A stretch of 64,000 nucleotides of DNA from Pseudoalteromonas sp. T1lg23B (GCF_002964665.1 NZ_PQBZ01000030.1:194388-258387); one strand, 5' to 3'. Counted from the first letter of the stretch, positions 43,926 through 53,814 are shown. Numbers and translations: made by a program. The notes: a model not told the origin generated them from the letters alone.

Positions 43926-44684
43926 TTGGAAGATTTGTTAAAACCGATCAAAGCGTTTTTGGGCTGTGACACGCCCAACGAATGGATCCAAGCAGCGACA
44001 AAAGAAGAAAACCTGCCAGTTGTATTGATAGACCACTTAATATGCGAATTGAAGGCCGCCCAGTCAGCTATGTTTTTAATTCGCAAATATGCGGTTGATA
44101 AAGACAGTGGGGATGCGTTACTTGAGTGGTTAAAGCCGTTTGAAACGCTTATCTATAAGCGTGACGGAAATTGGCGTGACTTAGCGGATAAAAATAAGCT
44201 AACTAAATCAATGATCCCAAAATCAAATACGCCTTATGGGCAAGAGTTGATTGATAAAATGGTGATGTTGATTAAAGAAGAACTACATCATTTTTACCAA
44301 GTGTTAGAGATCATGGATGAGTATGGGGTTGAGTATCAAAGTATCACGCCTTGTCGCTACGCAAAAGGCATGCTCAGACACGTTAAAACCTATGAGCCTG
44401 ACGCGTTGGTTGATAAGCTAATTGTAGGAGCTTACATCGAAGCGCGCTCGTGTGAGCGTTTCGCTAAGCTTGCACCACATGTTGATAAACGCCTTGGGGA
44501 TTTTTATATCTCATTGCTGCGCTCAGAAGCTCGTCATTATCAAGATTACCTGACATTGGCACAAGAGATCAGTGAGTTTGATATCACGGAGCGCGTGGTT
44601 TATTTTGGTAAGGTTGAAGCTGAGCTTATCTCATCACCAGATGAAGATTTTAAGTTTCATAGTGGTGTGCCTGTCCATGCATGA
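43926..44684 (+). CDS. miaE: tRNA 2-methylthio-N6-isopentenyladenosine hydroxylase
   Basis: The 252-residue protein starts at TTG 43926 (AGAGAT upstream). It has the diiron ligands of the MiaE family: Glu in ICELKAAQSAMF, EELHHFYQV, EARSCERFA and SEARHYQDY. Each forms part of a four-helix ferritin-like bundle. The enzyme uses O2 to hydroxylate the isopentenyl group of ms2i6A37 in tRNAs that read codons starting with U. It is present in Pseudomonas, Salmonella and Alteromonadales but missing from E. coli. It is followed by the convergent lpxH gene. Confidence 0.93.
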   Translation: MEDLLKPIKAFLGCDTPNEWIQAATKEENLPVVLIDHLICELKAAQSAMFLIRKYAVDKDSGDALLEWLKPFETLIYKRDGNWRDLADKNKLTKSMIPKSNTPYGQELIDKMVMLIKEELHHFYQVLEIMDEYGVEYQSITPCRYAKGMLRHVKTYEPDALVDKLIVGAYIEARSCERFAKLAPHVDKRLGDFYISLLRSEARHYQDYLTLAQEISEFDITERVVYFGKVEAELISSPDEDFKFHSGVPVHA

Positions 44685-44716
44685 AGCTGTGGGTTGGCTC
44701 CTCACAGATCAGAGCG

Positions 44717-45451
44717 CTAAGCGGTTTGATCTTTAACTAACGTTTGTTCGCCCAATTCATTGACCACTAAGTACGCACTTTGGCTATACCAATCTCCCAA
44801 CACGGTGCGAGTCAAAGTGTTCCCCTTGTGCTCGTATCGATGCACGCCAGGGCGGTGCGTGTGGCCATGGATCATCTGTGTGACTTGATAGCGCTCAAAC
44901 ATCTCTATTACCGCGCTGTGTGTCACATCCAAAATTTCGGCAGCTTTGCCCATTTGATTGGCTTTACTTTTGGCTCTTGCGTCACGAGCAATTTTGCGAC
45001 GAACGCTCAAAGGTAAAGATAAAATCAATCTTGGCCACCACCAACCTCGGCTTTTTTTACGAAACTTTTGATAGGCCAAGTCCTCGGTACACATTTCGTC
45101 ACCATGTAAAATAACCGTGGGAGTGCCGTATAGGTCGATAACACACTGCTCTGGCAGTAAGGTCATACCTGCTTGTTTGGCATAGTGTTTTCCTAATAGG
45201 AAATCTCGATTACCGTGTATGAAATACGTGCGGATCCCCATTTTCTGCAAAGCAGCCAGCCGTTGGGCAACTTCTTGGCCAAGCACCGAATGCTCATCAT
45301 CCCCAATCCAAACTTCAAAAAAGTCCCCGAGGATATATAGCGCATCGACATCTTGGTTCATGTGCGCAGATAAAAACTCGTAGAAAGCTTGAGTGATAGC
45401 GGGGTGATCTTCGCTTAAGTGTAGGTCGGAGATAAAATAGGTTTTACGCAT
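44717..45451 (-). CDS. lpxH: UDP-2,3-diacylglucosamine pyrophosphatase
   Basis: The 244-residue metallophosphoesterase has all metal-binding motifs: FISDLHLSEDHP, ILGDFFEVWIGDDE, HGNRDFLLG, ILHGDEMCTED and HGHTHRPGVH. It cleaves UDP-2,3-diacylglucosamine to lipid X in lipid A synthesis, at the cytoplasmic face of the inner membrane. It follows ppiB by 51 bases on the same strand, as in many gammaproteobacteria. Confidence 0.95.
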   Translation of the reverse strand: MRKTYFISDLHLSEDHPAITQAFYEFLSAHMNQDVDALYILGDFFEVWIGDDEHSVLGQEVAQRLAALQKMGIRTYFIHGNRDFLLGKHYAKQAGMTLLPEQCVIDLYGTPTVILHGDEMCTEDLAYQKFRKKSRGWWWPRLILSLPLSVRRKIARDARAKSKANQMGKAAEILDVTHSAVIEMFERYQVTQMIHGHTHRPGVHRYEHKGNTLTRTVLGDWYSQSAYLVVNELGEQTLVKDQTA

Positions 45452-45502
45452 GGGCTTCTTTGTAAGTAAAGCGGGACTGTGCCCGCTTAAACACCTTGCC
45501 AG

Positions 45503-45994
45503 TTAGGCAACGGTTACTTTTTCGATGATCACATCTTCAAGTGGTACATCTTGGTGGAAGCCAGATGAACCTGTTGCGACAGACTTAATTTTGTTAACTA
45601 CGTCCATGCCTTCAACCACTTTTGCAAATACACAATATCCCCAGCCCTGTGACGTTTCACTGCTGAAGTTTAGGAAGTCGTTATCGTTAACGTTGATAAA
45701 GAACTGAGCCGTTGCTGAGTGTGGATCCGGTGTACGTGCCATAGCTAGCGTACCAACCTTGTTGCTTAAGCCATTGTTCGCTTCATTTTCAATTGGCGCT
45801 TGAACTGACTTTTGCTCCATACCCGGTGCGAAGCCACCGCCTTGAATCATGAAACCATCGATAACACGGTGAAAAATTGTGCCATCGTAAAAGCCTGACT
45901 TTGCGTAGTTTAAAAAGTTTTCAACTGTTTTAGGTGCGTCCTCAGCGAATAGTTCAATGCTGATTTCACCAAAGTTAGTGTGTAGAACAACCAT
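45503..45994 (-). CDS. ppiB: Cyclophilin-type peptidyl-prolyl isomerase
   Basis: The 163-residue protein has no signal peptide and the bacterial cytosolic cyclophilin pattern: [52 protein letters not shown] and the terminal GVEK-like [13 protein letters not shown]. It isomerises Xaa-Pro bonds during protein folding. It lies upstream of lpxH and divergent from cysS. Confidence 0.96.
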   Translation of the reverse strand: MVVLHTNFGEISIELFAEDAPKTVENFLNYAKSGFYDGTIFHRVIDGFMIQGGGFAPGMEQKSVQAPIENEANNGLSNKVGTLAMARTPDPHSATAQFFINVNDNDFLNFSSETSQGWGYCVFAKVVEGMDVVNKIKSVATGSSGFHQDVPLEDVIIEKVTVA

Positions 45995-46196
45995 TTCGGC
46001 TTCCTAATCATTAATATATAAAAGAGGCTATTCTATAGCAGAACCGCCTAGTCTGACAATTTTCCAGAAGGATTTAATCGTCTACCCGCTAAAATGTTTT
46101 ATATTTGGGAAAATAGCAGCGAATTGGGTATAGAGTGGTGACGGGCCAAGTGTTATCATTAGGTTTCATGTCTATTTTGTTTAGGAATAACACTAC

Positions 46197-47576
46197 ATGT
46201 TGCAGATATACAACACACTTACTCGCCAAAAAGCGCCATTTAAACCTCTTGTCGAAGGCAAAGTCGACATGTACGTGTGTGGTATCACCATTTATGATTT
46301 CTGCCATGTAGGCCATGCACGTACGTATGTGTCATTCGATGTAATGAATCGTTACTTACGTTATCTTGGCTATGACGTAACCTACGTACGTAATATTACC
46401 GACGTAGATGATAAAATTATCAAGCGTGCTGCTGAAAACCAAGAAGAAATCAACGACTTAACCGTACGTATGACCAAAGCCATGCATGAAGACTTTGACG
46501 CGCTGAATATTCTTCCTGCTGATATTGAGCCCACGGTAACGGGTCATATGGATGAAATTATAGCGATGATAGAAACACTGATCGCTAAAGGCCATGCTTA
46601 TGTTTCGGGCGGTGGCGACGTGTTATTTGATGTTTCAACGTTTGCACAATATGGTCAATTATCACAGCAAGATTTAGATATGTTGCAAGCTGGTGCACGT
46701 GTTGAAGTGGCACAGGACAAAGATGATCCGTTAGATTTTGTGTTATGGAAAAAAGCCAAAGCTGGCGAACCGGCTTGGCAGTCACCTTGGGGTGAGGGGC
46801 GACCTGGTTGGCACATTGAATGTAGCGCTATGAGTTCAAAGCATTTAGGTGAGTTTTTTGATATTCACGGTGGTGGCTCTGATCTACAGTTTCCACATCA
46901 TGAAAATGAAATTGCCCAGTCATGTTGTGCCAATAATGGCAAGTATGTGAATACTTGGATCCATACTGGCATGGTGCAAGTAAATAAAGAGAAAATGTCT
47001 AAGTCTCTAGGCAACTTTTTTACTGTGCGTGAAGTATTGAAGCAATATGACCGCGAAACGGTTCGTTACTTTTTGATTAATGGCCACTATCGTAGTCAGT
47101 TGAACTACTCGCAAGAGAACTTAGATCAAGCTCGCTCATCACTGGAGCGTATTTACACGGCATTACGTGGTGTTGAGTTAGTCGAAGTGACACTTGAGGG
47201 GAACGAATACGCGAAACGTTTTGAAGCGGCAATGAATGATGACTTCAATACGCCAGAAGCATTACCTGTGATCTTTGAATTGGCTAAGGAAGTAAACCTT
47301 TTAAAAGATAAAGATCTCACCGCAGCGGGCGAGCATGCATATATACTCGTTCAATTGGCAAGTGTGTTGGGTATTGCACAGCAGGAACCAGAACGTTTTT
47401 TACAGGGCGAGCAAGACAACGATGAAGTAGCAAAAATTGAAGCTCTCATCGTAAAACGTAATGAAGCGCGCGCAAACAAAGATTGGGCTGCGGCCGACGA
47501 GGCTCGTGATGCATTGAATGCATTGGGTGTGGTGCTAGAAGATAGCGCAGGTAAAACCACTTGGCGTAAGGCTTAA
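46197..47576 (+). CDS. cysS: Cysteinyl-tRNA synthetase
   Basis: The 459-residue class I synthetase has the HIGH-type motif in [11 protein letters not shown], the zinc ligands CGITIYD, CSAMSS and HHENE (with Cys in SCCANN), and KMSKSLGN near residue 267. The C-terminal anticodon-binding helical domain is complete. The gene is divergent from ppiB-lpxH, and a strong terminator follows. Confidence 0.98.
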   Translation: MLQIYNTLTRQKAPFKPLVEGKVDMYVCGITIYDFCHVGHARTYVSFDVMNRYLRYLGYDVTYVRNITDVDDKIIKRAAENQEEINDLTVRMTKAMHEDFDALNILPADIEPTVTGHMDEIIAMIETLIAKGHAYVSGGGDVLFDVSTFAQYGQLSQQDLDMLQAGARVEVAQDKDDPLDFVLWKKAKAGEPAWQSPWGEGRPGWHIECSAMSSKHLGEFFDIHGGGSDLQFPHHENEIAQSCCANNGKYVNTWIHTGMVQVNKEKMSKSLGNFFTVREVLKQYDRETVRYFLINGHYRSQLNYSQENLDQARSSLERIYTALRGVELVEVTLEGNEYAKRFEAAMNDDFNTPEALPVIFELAKEVNLLKDKDLTAAGEHAYILVQLASVLGIAQQEPERFLQGEQDNDEVAKIEALIVKRNEARANKDWAAADEARDALNALGVVLEDSAGKTTWRKA

Positions 47577-47610
47577 GCCTCGACCCAAATAAGTTGCGAA
47601 TTTTAAATGT

Positions 47611-47643
47611 AAACGCCACACTCAAAAGTGTGGCGTTTTTTTT
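47611..47643 (+). terminator. Intrinsic terminator after cysS
   Basis: AAACGCCACACT (47611-47622) pairs perfectly with AGTGTGGCGTTT (47627-47638) around CAAA and ends in eight T (47636-47643). Confidence 0.94.
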
Positions 47644-47655
47644 GAGGAAAAATAA

Positions 47656-48525
47656 ATGGATATGAGTTGGCTGGATCAAGAGTTGATCAAGGTTGGCAAT
47701 TTTTCTTTGCTAGTGGGAGAGTTATTGTCATTTTTTGTGGTGATCATAGTAACTTTCGTTTTATCTCGTGTATTGCGAGCCGCATTCCAACGTTTAGCTA
47801 TGCGTCAAGGGGTGATAGCGCATACTTCAGCCTATGTAATAGGTCGTATTATTCATTATATCGTTTTGTTTATTGGTTTTATCATCGCACTGACCGCTTT
47901 GGGAATGGAAATGACCGAGCTTGCGCTGATCGCCAGTGCCTTGGGGGTAGGGATTGGCCTCGGTTTACAAGGTATGGTAAACAACTTTGTGTCTGGATTG
48001 GTATTACTGCTCGAAAAAACAGTGAAAGTGGGTGATTTTGTTGAGTTGTCTAATGATGTGGTTGGTGAGGTCATGGCTATTTATATGCGCGCAACCTTGA
48101 TAAGAACAAATGACAACGTGGATATTCTCATTCCTAATGCTGAACTGGTATCTGGGCTGGTCACAAATTGGACGTTGGCTGAGAAGGTAAGACGATTTCG
48201 TATCTCATTCTCGGTGGCGTATGGAAGTGACAAGGAATTGGTTAAAAAAGCAGTTCTAGAGGCTGCTGATAATGTGCCTTATACATTAAATAGCGTAGGT
48301 AGAGAGCCGACCGTGTGGATGACGGGCTTTGGAGATAGCAGTTTAAATTTCACATTAGGTGTGTGGGTGCAACCTGAGCAGGTGAAGCGTCCAACCGCAT
48401 TGGTTTCAGATTACTTGTGGGCGATTGATGATGCGCTTCGCAAATATGGCATTGAGATCCCATTTCCACAACGAGATATTCATATTCGGTCAACGGCAGA
48501 TAAGAGTATTGTGCAGAATAATTAA
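47656..48525 (+). CDS. MscS-family mechanosensitive channel
   Basis: The 289-residue protein has two to three N-terminal helices and the MscS pore-lining third helix (ALIASALGVGIGLGLQGMVNNF), then the beta domain (KTVKVGDFVELSNDVVGEV, TNDNVDILIPNAELVSGLV) and a C-terminal alpha/beta domain ending in IEIPFPQRDIHI. It should release osmolytes on hypo-osmotic shock. The start ATG 47656 follows TTGAGG and lies right after the cysS terminator. A second MscS-like gene, not closely similar, sits 0.8 kb downstream on the other strand. Confidence 0.9.
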   Translation: MDMSWLDQELIKVGNFSLLVGELLSFFVVIIVTFVLSRVLRAAFQRLAMRQGVIAHTSAYVIGRIIHYIVLFIGFIIALTALGMEMTELALIASALGVGIGLGLQGMVNNFVSGLVLLLEKTVKVGDFVELSNDVVGEVMAIYMRATLIRTNDNVDILIPNAELVSGLVTNWTLAEKVRRFRISFSVAYGSDKELVKKAVLEAADNVPYTLNSVGREPTVWMTGFGDSSLNFTLGVWVQPEQVKRPTALVSDYLWAIDDALRKYGIEIPFPQRDIHIRSTADKSIVQNN

Positions 48526-48757
48526 ATAATTTGTGGCGTTTATGGCACTCGGATCATAGCAATAGTTAGAATAATGGTTTCACAATTTTCTGTAACAATG
48601 AACGAGTGCTAAATAAGCCTTTGTTTTTGGTATCATTCGAATAACCGCAAAAAGTGATATGTTTAACTTTTTTGAGATTAAAGTTGTCATCCTGTAAATA
48701 TTTAATTTTGCATAAAATGAAATTAGCATTATAGTTAAATTAGTGTAATTTAACTGA

Positions 48758-49225
48758 GTGATTGAGCCTATGGCTGATGGTGTAGTGGAGTTTGATTTTG
48801 ATCATACAGCTACTTTTATTGATGCCATGAATAGCGGGCTTAGTCACCTTTGCAGCAAGGTGTTTACATTCAGGACTATGGCGCGCAGCGGGGTCCAGTT
48901 TCGTTTGTATGCTCGACGTAAAAGTCCATTTCGAGATGCTGAAACCATCCTTATTTGTAGAGAAGTTTCTGAGTTTTCCCTAACAAGACTTGATAGCTTT
49001 GACTGTAGTTGGAGCGAGCAGGAGCTAGCGGTCGTGGACGCGCTCAAAGCTCAAGGCCATAGTATTTTACCCATGTTCATAGTGATCCGCAGAGGCCCAT
49101 CGATGGCATTCTTCTTAGAAGAGAATGAATTGTCCCAAGAGTCTGTATGTGTACAGGAATTGTTGTGCCGTATGATGTCAGATCACGACGCAGCCAGAGC
49201 ACTGGCAAGCAATTTAGTCTATTAG
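48758..49225 (+). CDS. Conserved-looking protein of unknown function (155 aa)
   Basis: I do not recognise the family. The frame has good coding character and starts at GTG 48758 or, leaving four residues fewer, ATG 48770. The protein is soluble, acidic at the start (VVEFDFDHTATFIDAM), Arg-rich near residue 50 (FRLYARRKSPFRDAE), and cysteine-containing at the end (VCVQELLCRMM). There is no signal or membrane helix. A terminator follows 25 bases after the stop. Its neighbours are two MscS genes, which say little about its job. Confidence 0.5.
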   Translation: MIEPMADGVVEFDFDHTATFIDAMNSGLSHLCSKVFTFRTMARSGVQFRLYARRKSPFRDAETILICREVSEFSLTRLDSFDCSWSEQELAVVDALKAQGHSILPMFIVIRRGPSMAFFLEENELSQESVCVQELLCRMMSDHDAARALASNLVY

Positions 49226-49250
49226 CGATCAAACCAATTCCCAACCTATT

Positions 49251-49272
49251 AGGCACCGCAAGGTGCCTTTTC
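49251..49272 (+). terminator. Intrinsic terminator between convergent genes
   Basis: AGGCACC (49251-49257) pairs with GGTGCCT (49262-49268) around the stable loop GCAA, followed by TTTCTTT. It closes the unknown gene ending at 49225 and may also serve the convergent MscS gene. Confidence 0.8.
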
Positions 49273-49277
49273 TTTGT

Positions 49278-50108
49278 TTAATCGTACTCTTTTTGCAATG
49301 TAATAACCCGCTGTGGGAAAGGTATTTCTATTTGCGCGGCTTTAATAGCGCTATAAACTTGTTTGTTTATAGCGAGTTTGGTTTCAATAATTTGTGTAGT
49401 AGGTACCCAATAGCGGTAGCTAATAATCACGGCACTGTCACCAAAATGCTCAATGCCCACTTGTGGCTGAGGACTTTTTGCCACTTGATCATTGGCTAAA
49501 ATAACGGTGACGATTTCACTGATTGCGGTATCGCTACAAGCACTATAAGCGATTCCTATTTCACCTTTTACCAGCGAGTATTCAAAGGAGTTATGTAAAA
49601 TCTCACCAATGATATGTTTGTTGGGGATGGTAATTTCTACTTTTTCTTCATTGATCAATATGGTGTGACCCAGCTCAATCTTTTTAACTTGGCCACTGAC
49701 TCCCTTGATTTGGATGGTATCTCCAACGATAAAAGGGCGTGTGGCGATAATAGCAAGACCCGAACCATAGTTTGATAACATGCCTTGCAGTGCTAAGCCA
49801 GCGCCCAATGACGCGGCACCAATCGCGGCAACAAAAGGAGTCACACTGATCCCAACTTTGCCAAGCGCTATAATAACGAACATGACTATCAGTAAAACTT
49901 TAACTAAATTACTGATAAAATTGGTTAAAGTAATATCAATTTGATGGCGATGCATAAGTGCTTCAACCATTTTTGATAATCGGTTGGATATCCATAGCCC
50001 GAGCAATAGAATGATCAGAGCACCTAATACTTGCATACTGTAAGTGACTAAATAGTCTCTGATCAGGTTGAAATAATGTTCAAACTGTTTCATTTCTTGT
50101 TCAATCAA
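49278..50108 (-). CDS. mscS: Small-conductance mechanosensitive channel (MscS)
   Basis: The 276-residue protein is close to E. coli MscS in length. Helices TM1-TM2 (VLGALIILLLGLWISNRLS) and the pore helix (VAAIGAASLGAGLALQGMLSNYGSGL) are followed by the beta domain (RPFIVGDTIQIKGVSGQVKK, EEKVEITIPNKHIIGEIL) and a C-terminal IEIPFPQRVITLQ. It is a tension-gated safety valve in the inner membrane. The gene is last in a minus-strand row behind lrgB/lrgA, separated from lrgB by 15 bases. Confidence 0.93.
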   Translation of the reverse strand: MIEQEMKQFEHYFNLIRDYLVTYSMQVLGALIILLLGLWISNRLSKMVEALMHRHQIDITLTNFISNLVKVLLIVMFVIIALGKVGISVTPFVAAIGAASLGAGLALQGMLSNYGSGLAIIATRPFIVGDTIQIKGVSGQVKKIELGHTILINEEKVEITIPNKHIIGEILHNSFEYSLVKGEIGIAYSACSDTAISEIVTVILANDQVAKSPQPQVGIEHFGDSAVIISYRYWVPTTQIIETKLAINKQVYSAIKAAQIEIPFPQRVITLQKEYD

Positions 50109-50123
50109 AATCGCGCATCCTTT

Positions 50124-50813
50124 TTATAAGAGCATAGTAAGCCAGCGGTAGAAAGGTGGAACCCACACAGCGGTTACTACTGCACTAATGGTCATTGCAG
50201 CAGATGCGTAAGCGCCTGCTGCAGGGTGATATTCTAACGCACTTGCCGTGCCAATCGCATGGCAGGATACACCCAATGCAATACCTTTTGCCTGTGGGTG
50301 TACGACATTTAGCTGAGTCAGTATAGTCACGCCGAATATGCCCCCAAATATTCCTACAAGGATCACCATGATAGCGGCGATGGCACTCATACCGCCCAAG
50401 CTTTCACTGATCAGCAGTGTGATTGGAGTCGTTACAGACAAAGCGGCTAACGAGGCACTCAGTTGAGCGTCGGTGGTGTATAAGCGACAAAGCAAAAAAG
50501 CAACTAAGGTGGCACTGGTTACGCCAGCAAAGCTACATGCCACGAGTGGCAAAAAGTAATGTTTAATACTACGAAACTGAGAGTACAGAGGGTAGGCCAG
50601 TGCGACAACAGCAACTTCCAGAAAAAAATGTATAGGTTGTGCTGCTTGGAAGAATTCATGGTAATTAACATCAAATGTTAATAACCAAGTACTTATTACT
50701 ATAATGCACAATAGCAATGGGTTAAAAATGGCAGACCGGTGCTTTGCATATAGTCTGCGAAACAGGAGAAAAAGCATACAGAGCAAGGTGCATATAAATA
50801 GCGAACTAATCAT
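50124..50813 (-). CDS. lrgB: LrgB/CidB-family membrane protein
   Basis: The 229-residue protein has six or seven helices and family motifs: PIHFFLEVAVVALAYPLYSQ, LAALSVTTPITLLISESLGG and SHAIGTASALEYHPAAGAYA (residues near 190). LrgB works with LrgA in a holin-like system tied to murein hydrolase activity, central metabolism export or cell lysis in other bacteria. It overlaps lrgA by eight bases. Confidence 0.92.
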   Translation of the reverse strand: MISSLFICTLLCMLFLLFRRLYAKHRSAIFNPLLLCIIVISTWLLTFDVNYHEFFQAAQPIHFFLEVAVVALAYPLYSQFRSIKHYFLPLVACSFAGVTSATLVAFLLCRLYTTDAQLSASLAALSVTTPITLLISESLGGMSAIAAIMVILVGIFGGIFGVTILTQLNVVHPQAKGIALGVSCHAIGTASALEYHPAAGAYASAAMTISAVVTAVWVPPFYRWLTMLL

Positions 50814-51162
50814 GAAAGGTCACTTTTTTTGCAATTAAACCAACCAAACATAATCCGCTAAGAGGCACTGCAATCAATACGCTCAATAACAGTGGCCAGT
50901 GAGTGTTAAGCAGTGACGTGTATTGCACAATCCCTACGCCCGCTGGAATAAAAAACAGCGCCATATATTTTAAAATGGGTGCACATGCTGGCGCTAACCA
51001 TTGCGGTTTTAACACTTTGCAGTTTAGTAATAACAACATCAGTGCCATACCGATTAATGGTGCGGGTATCGACAATTGCAGCCAAACTTTAAGTAGCTTA
51101 GCGCTAAATAAACACATAAGCAGCAGAGCCAGGGCTGTGCAAAACCTTGCGATAGTTAACAA
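50806..51162 (-). CDS. lrgA: LrgA/CidA-family holin-like protein
   Basis: A 118-residue protein of the CidA/LrgA family with four helices (LLTIARFCTALALLLMCLF, IPAPLIGMALMLLLL, ILKYMALFFIPAGVGIV, LSVLIAVPLSGLCLVG). I place the start at TTG 51162, preceded by GGAG six bases upstream; the longer frame to 51294 would add a charged, non-helical 44-residue tail and overlap the next gene by 62 bases. With this start there is a 70-base gap to the crotonase gene. Partner of lrgB, with which it overlaps. Confidence 0.85.
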   Translation of the reverse strand: MLTIARFCTALALLLMCLFSAKLLKVWLQLSIPAPLIGMALMLLLLNCKVLKPQWLAPACAPILKYMALFFIPAGVGIVQYTSLLNTHWPLLLSVLIAVPLSGLCLVGLIAKKVTFHD

Positions 51163-51232
51163 GTTACGCTCCGTAGATAGGGATGACTGGCCAATAATAA
51201 TTGACCAGCTAGGATACCTCAATTGGACTAAT

Positions 51233-52024
51233 TTACCACTTGGCACGTTGTTGATAAGGTTTGTGTTCTTCGCTTGTGGCATTGTGCATCGCAATTCGCG
51301 TATTTTTGCTTAATAATAGTCTTATTTGAGAATATGTTTCTTTAGCTAAGGTTGCTCTGCGGTTGTGCCTATAGGCCGTCTGGTTAACTGTTTTTATTGC
51401 AGCTAAAGCATCGGGAGAGCGCGTTAATATTTGTGACAGTAATTTTTCGCACGCTAAATGTAAGTCATCACTAACCATAGAGACTAGACCAATATCCAAA
51501 GCTTCTTGGCTGTCTATCGGTGATCCCAGACATGCGAGCTTGAATGCTTGATCATAGCGCATAGTACTTGGTAGAAGTGGCCCTGAACCCATATCTGGAC
51601 ACAGTCCCCAGCGTGATTCCATAATGGCTAGTTTGGCTTGCGGCGTAGCAATTCGATAGTCAGCGCCTAGGGCGATATGCATACCGCCACCAAAACAGTT
51701 ACCATCAATTAATGCGATAACGGGTACTGGAAGTGCGCGCCAGCCTAAGCAGATTCTTTGTGCCAAATTTGCATTGCCTGGTAGCCATTTAAACAGTAGT
51801 CTGAAAATAGCAGAGGGCCTTTTCATTACCGATTTAACATCCAGCCCAGAACAAAAATTATCTCCAGCACCTTTTATTACAACAGCTCTTAGTTTGCGGT
51901 TTTTTGTTAGCTGTTTAATGGTGCCGTCTATAGCAACAAACATCTCAAAAGTGAGTGCATTTTGTTTTTCTGGGCGATTAAGCGTTAGCCATGCAACATC
52001 ACCGTGGTATTCTAGAGTTAGCAT
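51233..52024 (-). CDS. Crotonase-superfamily enzyme (enoyl-CoA hydratase-like)
   Basis: The 263-residue protein has the crotonase fold marks: LNRPEKQNALTFEMF, oxyanion-hole segments FCSGLDVKSVM and GNCFGGGMHIALGADYRIA, and WGLCPDMGSGPLLP. In place of the two glutamates of typical hydratases there is a Gly/Met pattern near GMHIA and Asp in CPDMGS, a form found in uncharacterised members, so substrate cannot be stated. It lies upstream of lrgAB, 70 bases apart, with no obvious functional link. Confidence 0.85.
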   Translation of the reverse strand: MLTLEYHGDVAWLTLNRPEKQNALTFEMFVAIDGTIKQLTKNRKLRAVVIKGAGDNFCSGLDVKSVMKRPSAIFRLLFKWLPGNANLAQRICLGWRALPVPVIALIDGNCFGGGMHIALGADYRIATPQAKLAIMESRWGLCPDMGSGPLLPSTMRYDQAFKLACLGSPIDSQEALDIGLVSMVSDDLHLACEKLLSQILTRSPDALAAIKTVNQTAYRHNRRATLAKETYSQIRLLLSKNTRIAMHNATSEEHKPYQQRAKW

Positions 52025-52172
52025 TTTGGCATCCTGTTTGTCTGTTATAAGTATTTGAATTAGAGTTTATATTCTAATGATAATAATTTCAGCATAGAAA
52101 TTTGCCCATTTAACGAAACACCATAGCCTTTAATTTTGTGATTTTGCTATCATAACGATTAATGCATTAATA

Positions 52173-52511
52173 ATGAGTACCTCTACCATGTCAGCCCGTT
52201 TATGTAGCGTTGAAGAAATCGCACATCAAGCTTATGAAATTTTTCAGCAATTAGCGCCAGATAATTTATCAGATGAGGATATTGAACAATTTAACCTACA
52301 TCATGAGGAATATGGTTTTATCGAAGATAGCGAGCCAGATGATAGTTGGCAAGATTTTGTGGCCTTGGAGATAGAGCCTGAACACTTTGTGCAAGTGCTC
52401 ATTGGTATTGAGTATGAAGACGGTGATGAAGTCTTTGTGAAAATACTGATCAGCCGTGATCTCGATGCACCATTTTGTCATGTTTTGTGGAAACAAAACG
52501 ATTCTGAGTAA
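52173..52511 (+). CDS. DUF440 family putative double-stranded DNA mimic
   Basis: The 112-residue (or 107, from ATG 52188) acidic protein matches YciU/HI1450: EEIAHQAYEIFQQLAPDNLS, FNLHHEEYGFIEDSEPDDSW, FVALEIEPEHFVQVLIGIEY and DAPFCHVLWKQ. HI1450 was found to mimic the charge pattern of DNA and bind HU-like proteins. Asp and Glu make up about a quarter of residues. The binding site is poor for either start. It is a single gene, 26 bases before the next. Confidence 0.88.
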   Translation: MSTSTMSARLCSVEEIAHQAYEIFQQLAPDNLSDEDIEQFNLHHEEYGFIEDSEPDDSWQDFVALEIEPEHFVQVLIGIEYEDGDEVFVKILISRDLDAPFCHVLWKQNDSE

Positions 52512-52537
52512 CTATTTTTAAGAGTTGTTGTTAAGTA

Positions 52538-53362
52538 GTGCAATACTTTAAAACGTGTATTTTTGTTTTTAGTCTGATGTGGTTGCCACACGGCTATAGC
52601 GCTGATCCTCTCGAGGACTTTCATCAGTACGGTGAAGTTTCAGATGATGAAATTCACAAGCTGCATGTCGGAGATTTGCTTTATGGGGATGTTGAATTTG
52701 GCTTAATTGCTAATAAGGGCAATTCTCATAATACGGCTTTTAAGTTAAAAAGTAACGTATATCAAGATTTTACTCAGTGGCGTAATCAATTCAAAATCGA
52801 TGCGTTGTACCGTGAGGATAGTGACACAGACACTGGAGATAATGAAGTAACAGCTTCTAGATACTTCTTTTCAGGTCAAGGTAACTACAAGGTCGGTCAA
52901 GACAATGAGTCTTTCTTTATTTACGGTGATTACTTAAATGATAAGTTCAGCGGTAAAGATTATACCACAACCGTTGCAATAGGTTATGGCAACCGATTGT
53001 TTGAGGGACGTAAGAACACGGTTGATTTTGATATCGGCCCTGGTTTGTATTTGTCGAAAACCGATGAGGAAACAACGTTAATCGAAGGGCAATCAAGGTT
53101 GCAGCGCGGGCATTTGTTGCGCTTAGCTTTACAATGGGAACGCAACATTTCCAAACGAACCCGCTTTAATCACGATATGAGTATGGAAATATCGCTGTCC
53201 GGATTAAACGATCGTATGGTGAGCGAAACAGCACTTGTGAGTCAGGTCTTAGGTGGCGTGTCATTGAAGGTATCATACAGCTATCGATATAATTCCCAGC
53301 CAGAAGAAGGTAAACTGAAAACCGACACAGAACTTGGTGCTACTTTGGTATACAGTTTTTAA
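52538..53362 (+). CDS. DUF481 (YdiY-type) outer membrane protein
   Basis: The 274-residue protein starts at GTG 52538, with a signal peptide ending YSAD. Residues 45-274 show the DUF481 beta-barrel pattern: GDVEFGLIANKGNSHNTAF, alternating strands such as YFFSGQGNYKV and DFDIGPGLYLSKTDEETTL, and a last strand ending in F (LGATLVYSF), typical of outer membrane insertion. Its role is unknown; YdiY-type proteins respond to envelope or acid stress in some bacteria. It begins 26 bases after the DUF440 gene and is followed 11 bases later by a small membrane protein gene. Confidence 0.88.
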   Translation: MQYFKTCIFVFSLMWLPHGYSADPLEDFHQYGEVSDDEIHKLHVGDLLYGDVEFGLIANKGNSHNTAFKLKSNVYQDFTQWRNQFKIDALYREDSDTDTGDNEVTASRYFFSGQGNYKVGQDNESFFIYGDYLNDKFSGKDYTTTVAIGYGNRLFEGRKNTVDFDIGPGLYLSKTDEETTLIEGQSRLQRGHLLRLALQWERNISKRTRFNHDMSMEISLSGLNDRMVSETALVSQVLGGVSLKVSYSYRYNSQPEEGKLKTDTELGATLVYSF

Positions 53363-53373
53363 AGAGGAAAGTT

Positions 53374-53814
53374 ATGTACCGACATACTCAATTTTCATGG
53401 GCTATCATGGCAATATTAGCTTGGGTTGCAAGTTTCTTAATACTGGCGACTTGGCTGCTTGGATATAACGTTATGGTGTTGGTTTTTGCCGTAATTTTAG
53501 GCGTATTGTGTTGCACATTTTATGCGTTAACTATCGAAGTGAATAAAGAACAGCGTACTCTGAGCTGGTGGTTTGGTCCGGGAGTTGCTAAGAAAACACT
53601 GGGATTTGATGATATAACCGAGATCAAAGGGGTGACCAACTCGTTTCGACACGGCGTAGGGATGAGAATTACTAATGACGGCTGGGTGTATTCGGCATCT
53701 GGGTTTTCAGCTATTGAGGTAAGTTTACCCGATGGTATGAAGTACAGGTTAGGGACCAATGATCAGGCTAATTTACTGACCGCATTAAGTGACAAAGTTG
53801 CAAGCGCCGATTAG
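53374..53814 (+). CDS. Small two-helix membrane protein with soluble C-terminal domain
   Basis: The 146-residue protein has a good binding site (AAAGAGGAAAG before ATG 53374). Two helices (AIMAILAWVASFLILATWLL and VMVLVFAVILGVLCCTFYAL) are followed by a beta-rich domain of about 85 residues (VNKEQRTLSWWFGPGVAKK, LGFDDITEIKGV, WVYSASGFSAIEVSLPDG) that resembles bacterial PH-like domains. I do not know the family. Eleven bases behind the DUF481 gene, so probably co-transcribed. A hairpin overlaps its stop codon. Confidence 0.65.
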   Translation: MYRHTQFSWAIMAILAWVASFLILATWLLGYNVMVLVFAVILGVLCCTFYALTIEVNKEQRTLSWWFGPGVAKKTLGFDDITEIKGVTNSFRHGVGMRITNDGWVYSASGFSAIEVSLPDGMKYRLGTNDQANLLTALSDKVASAD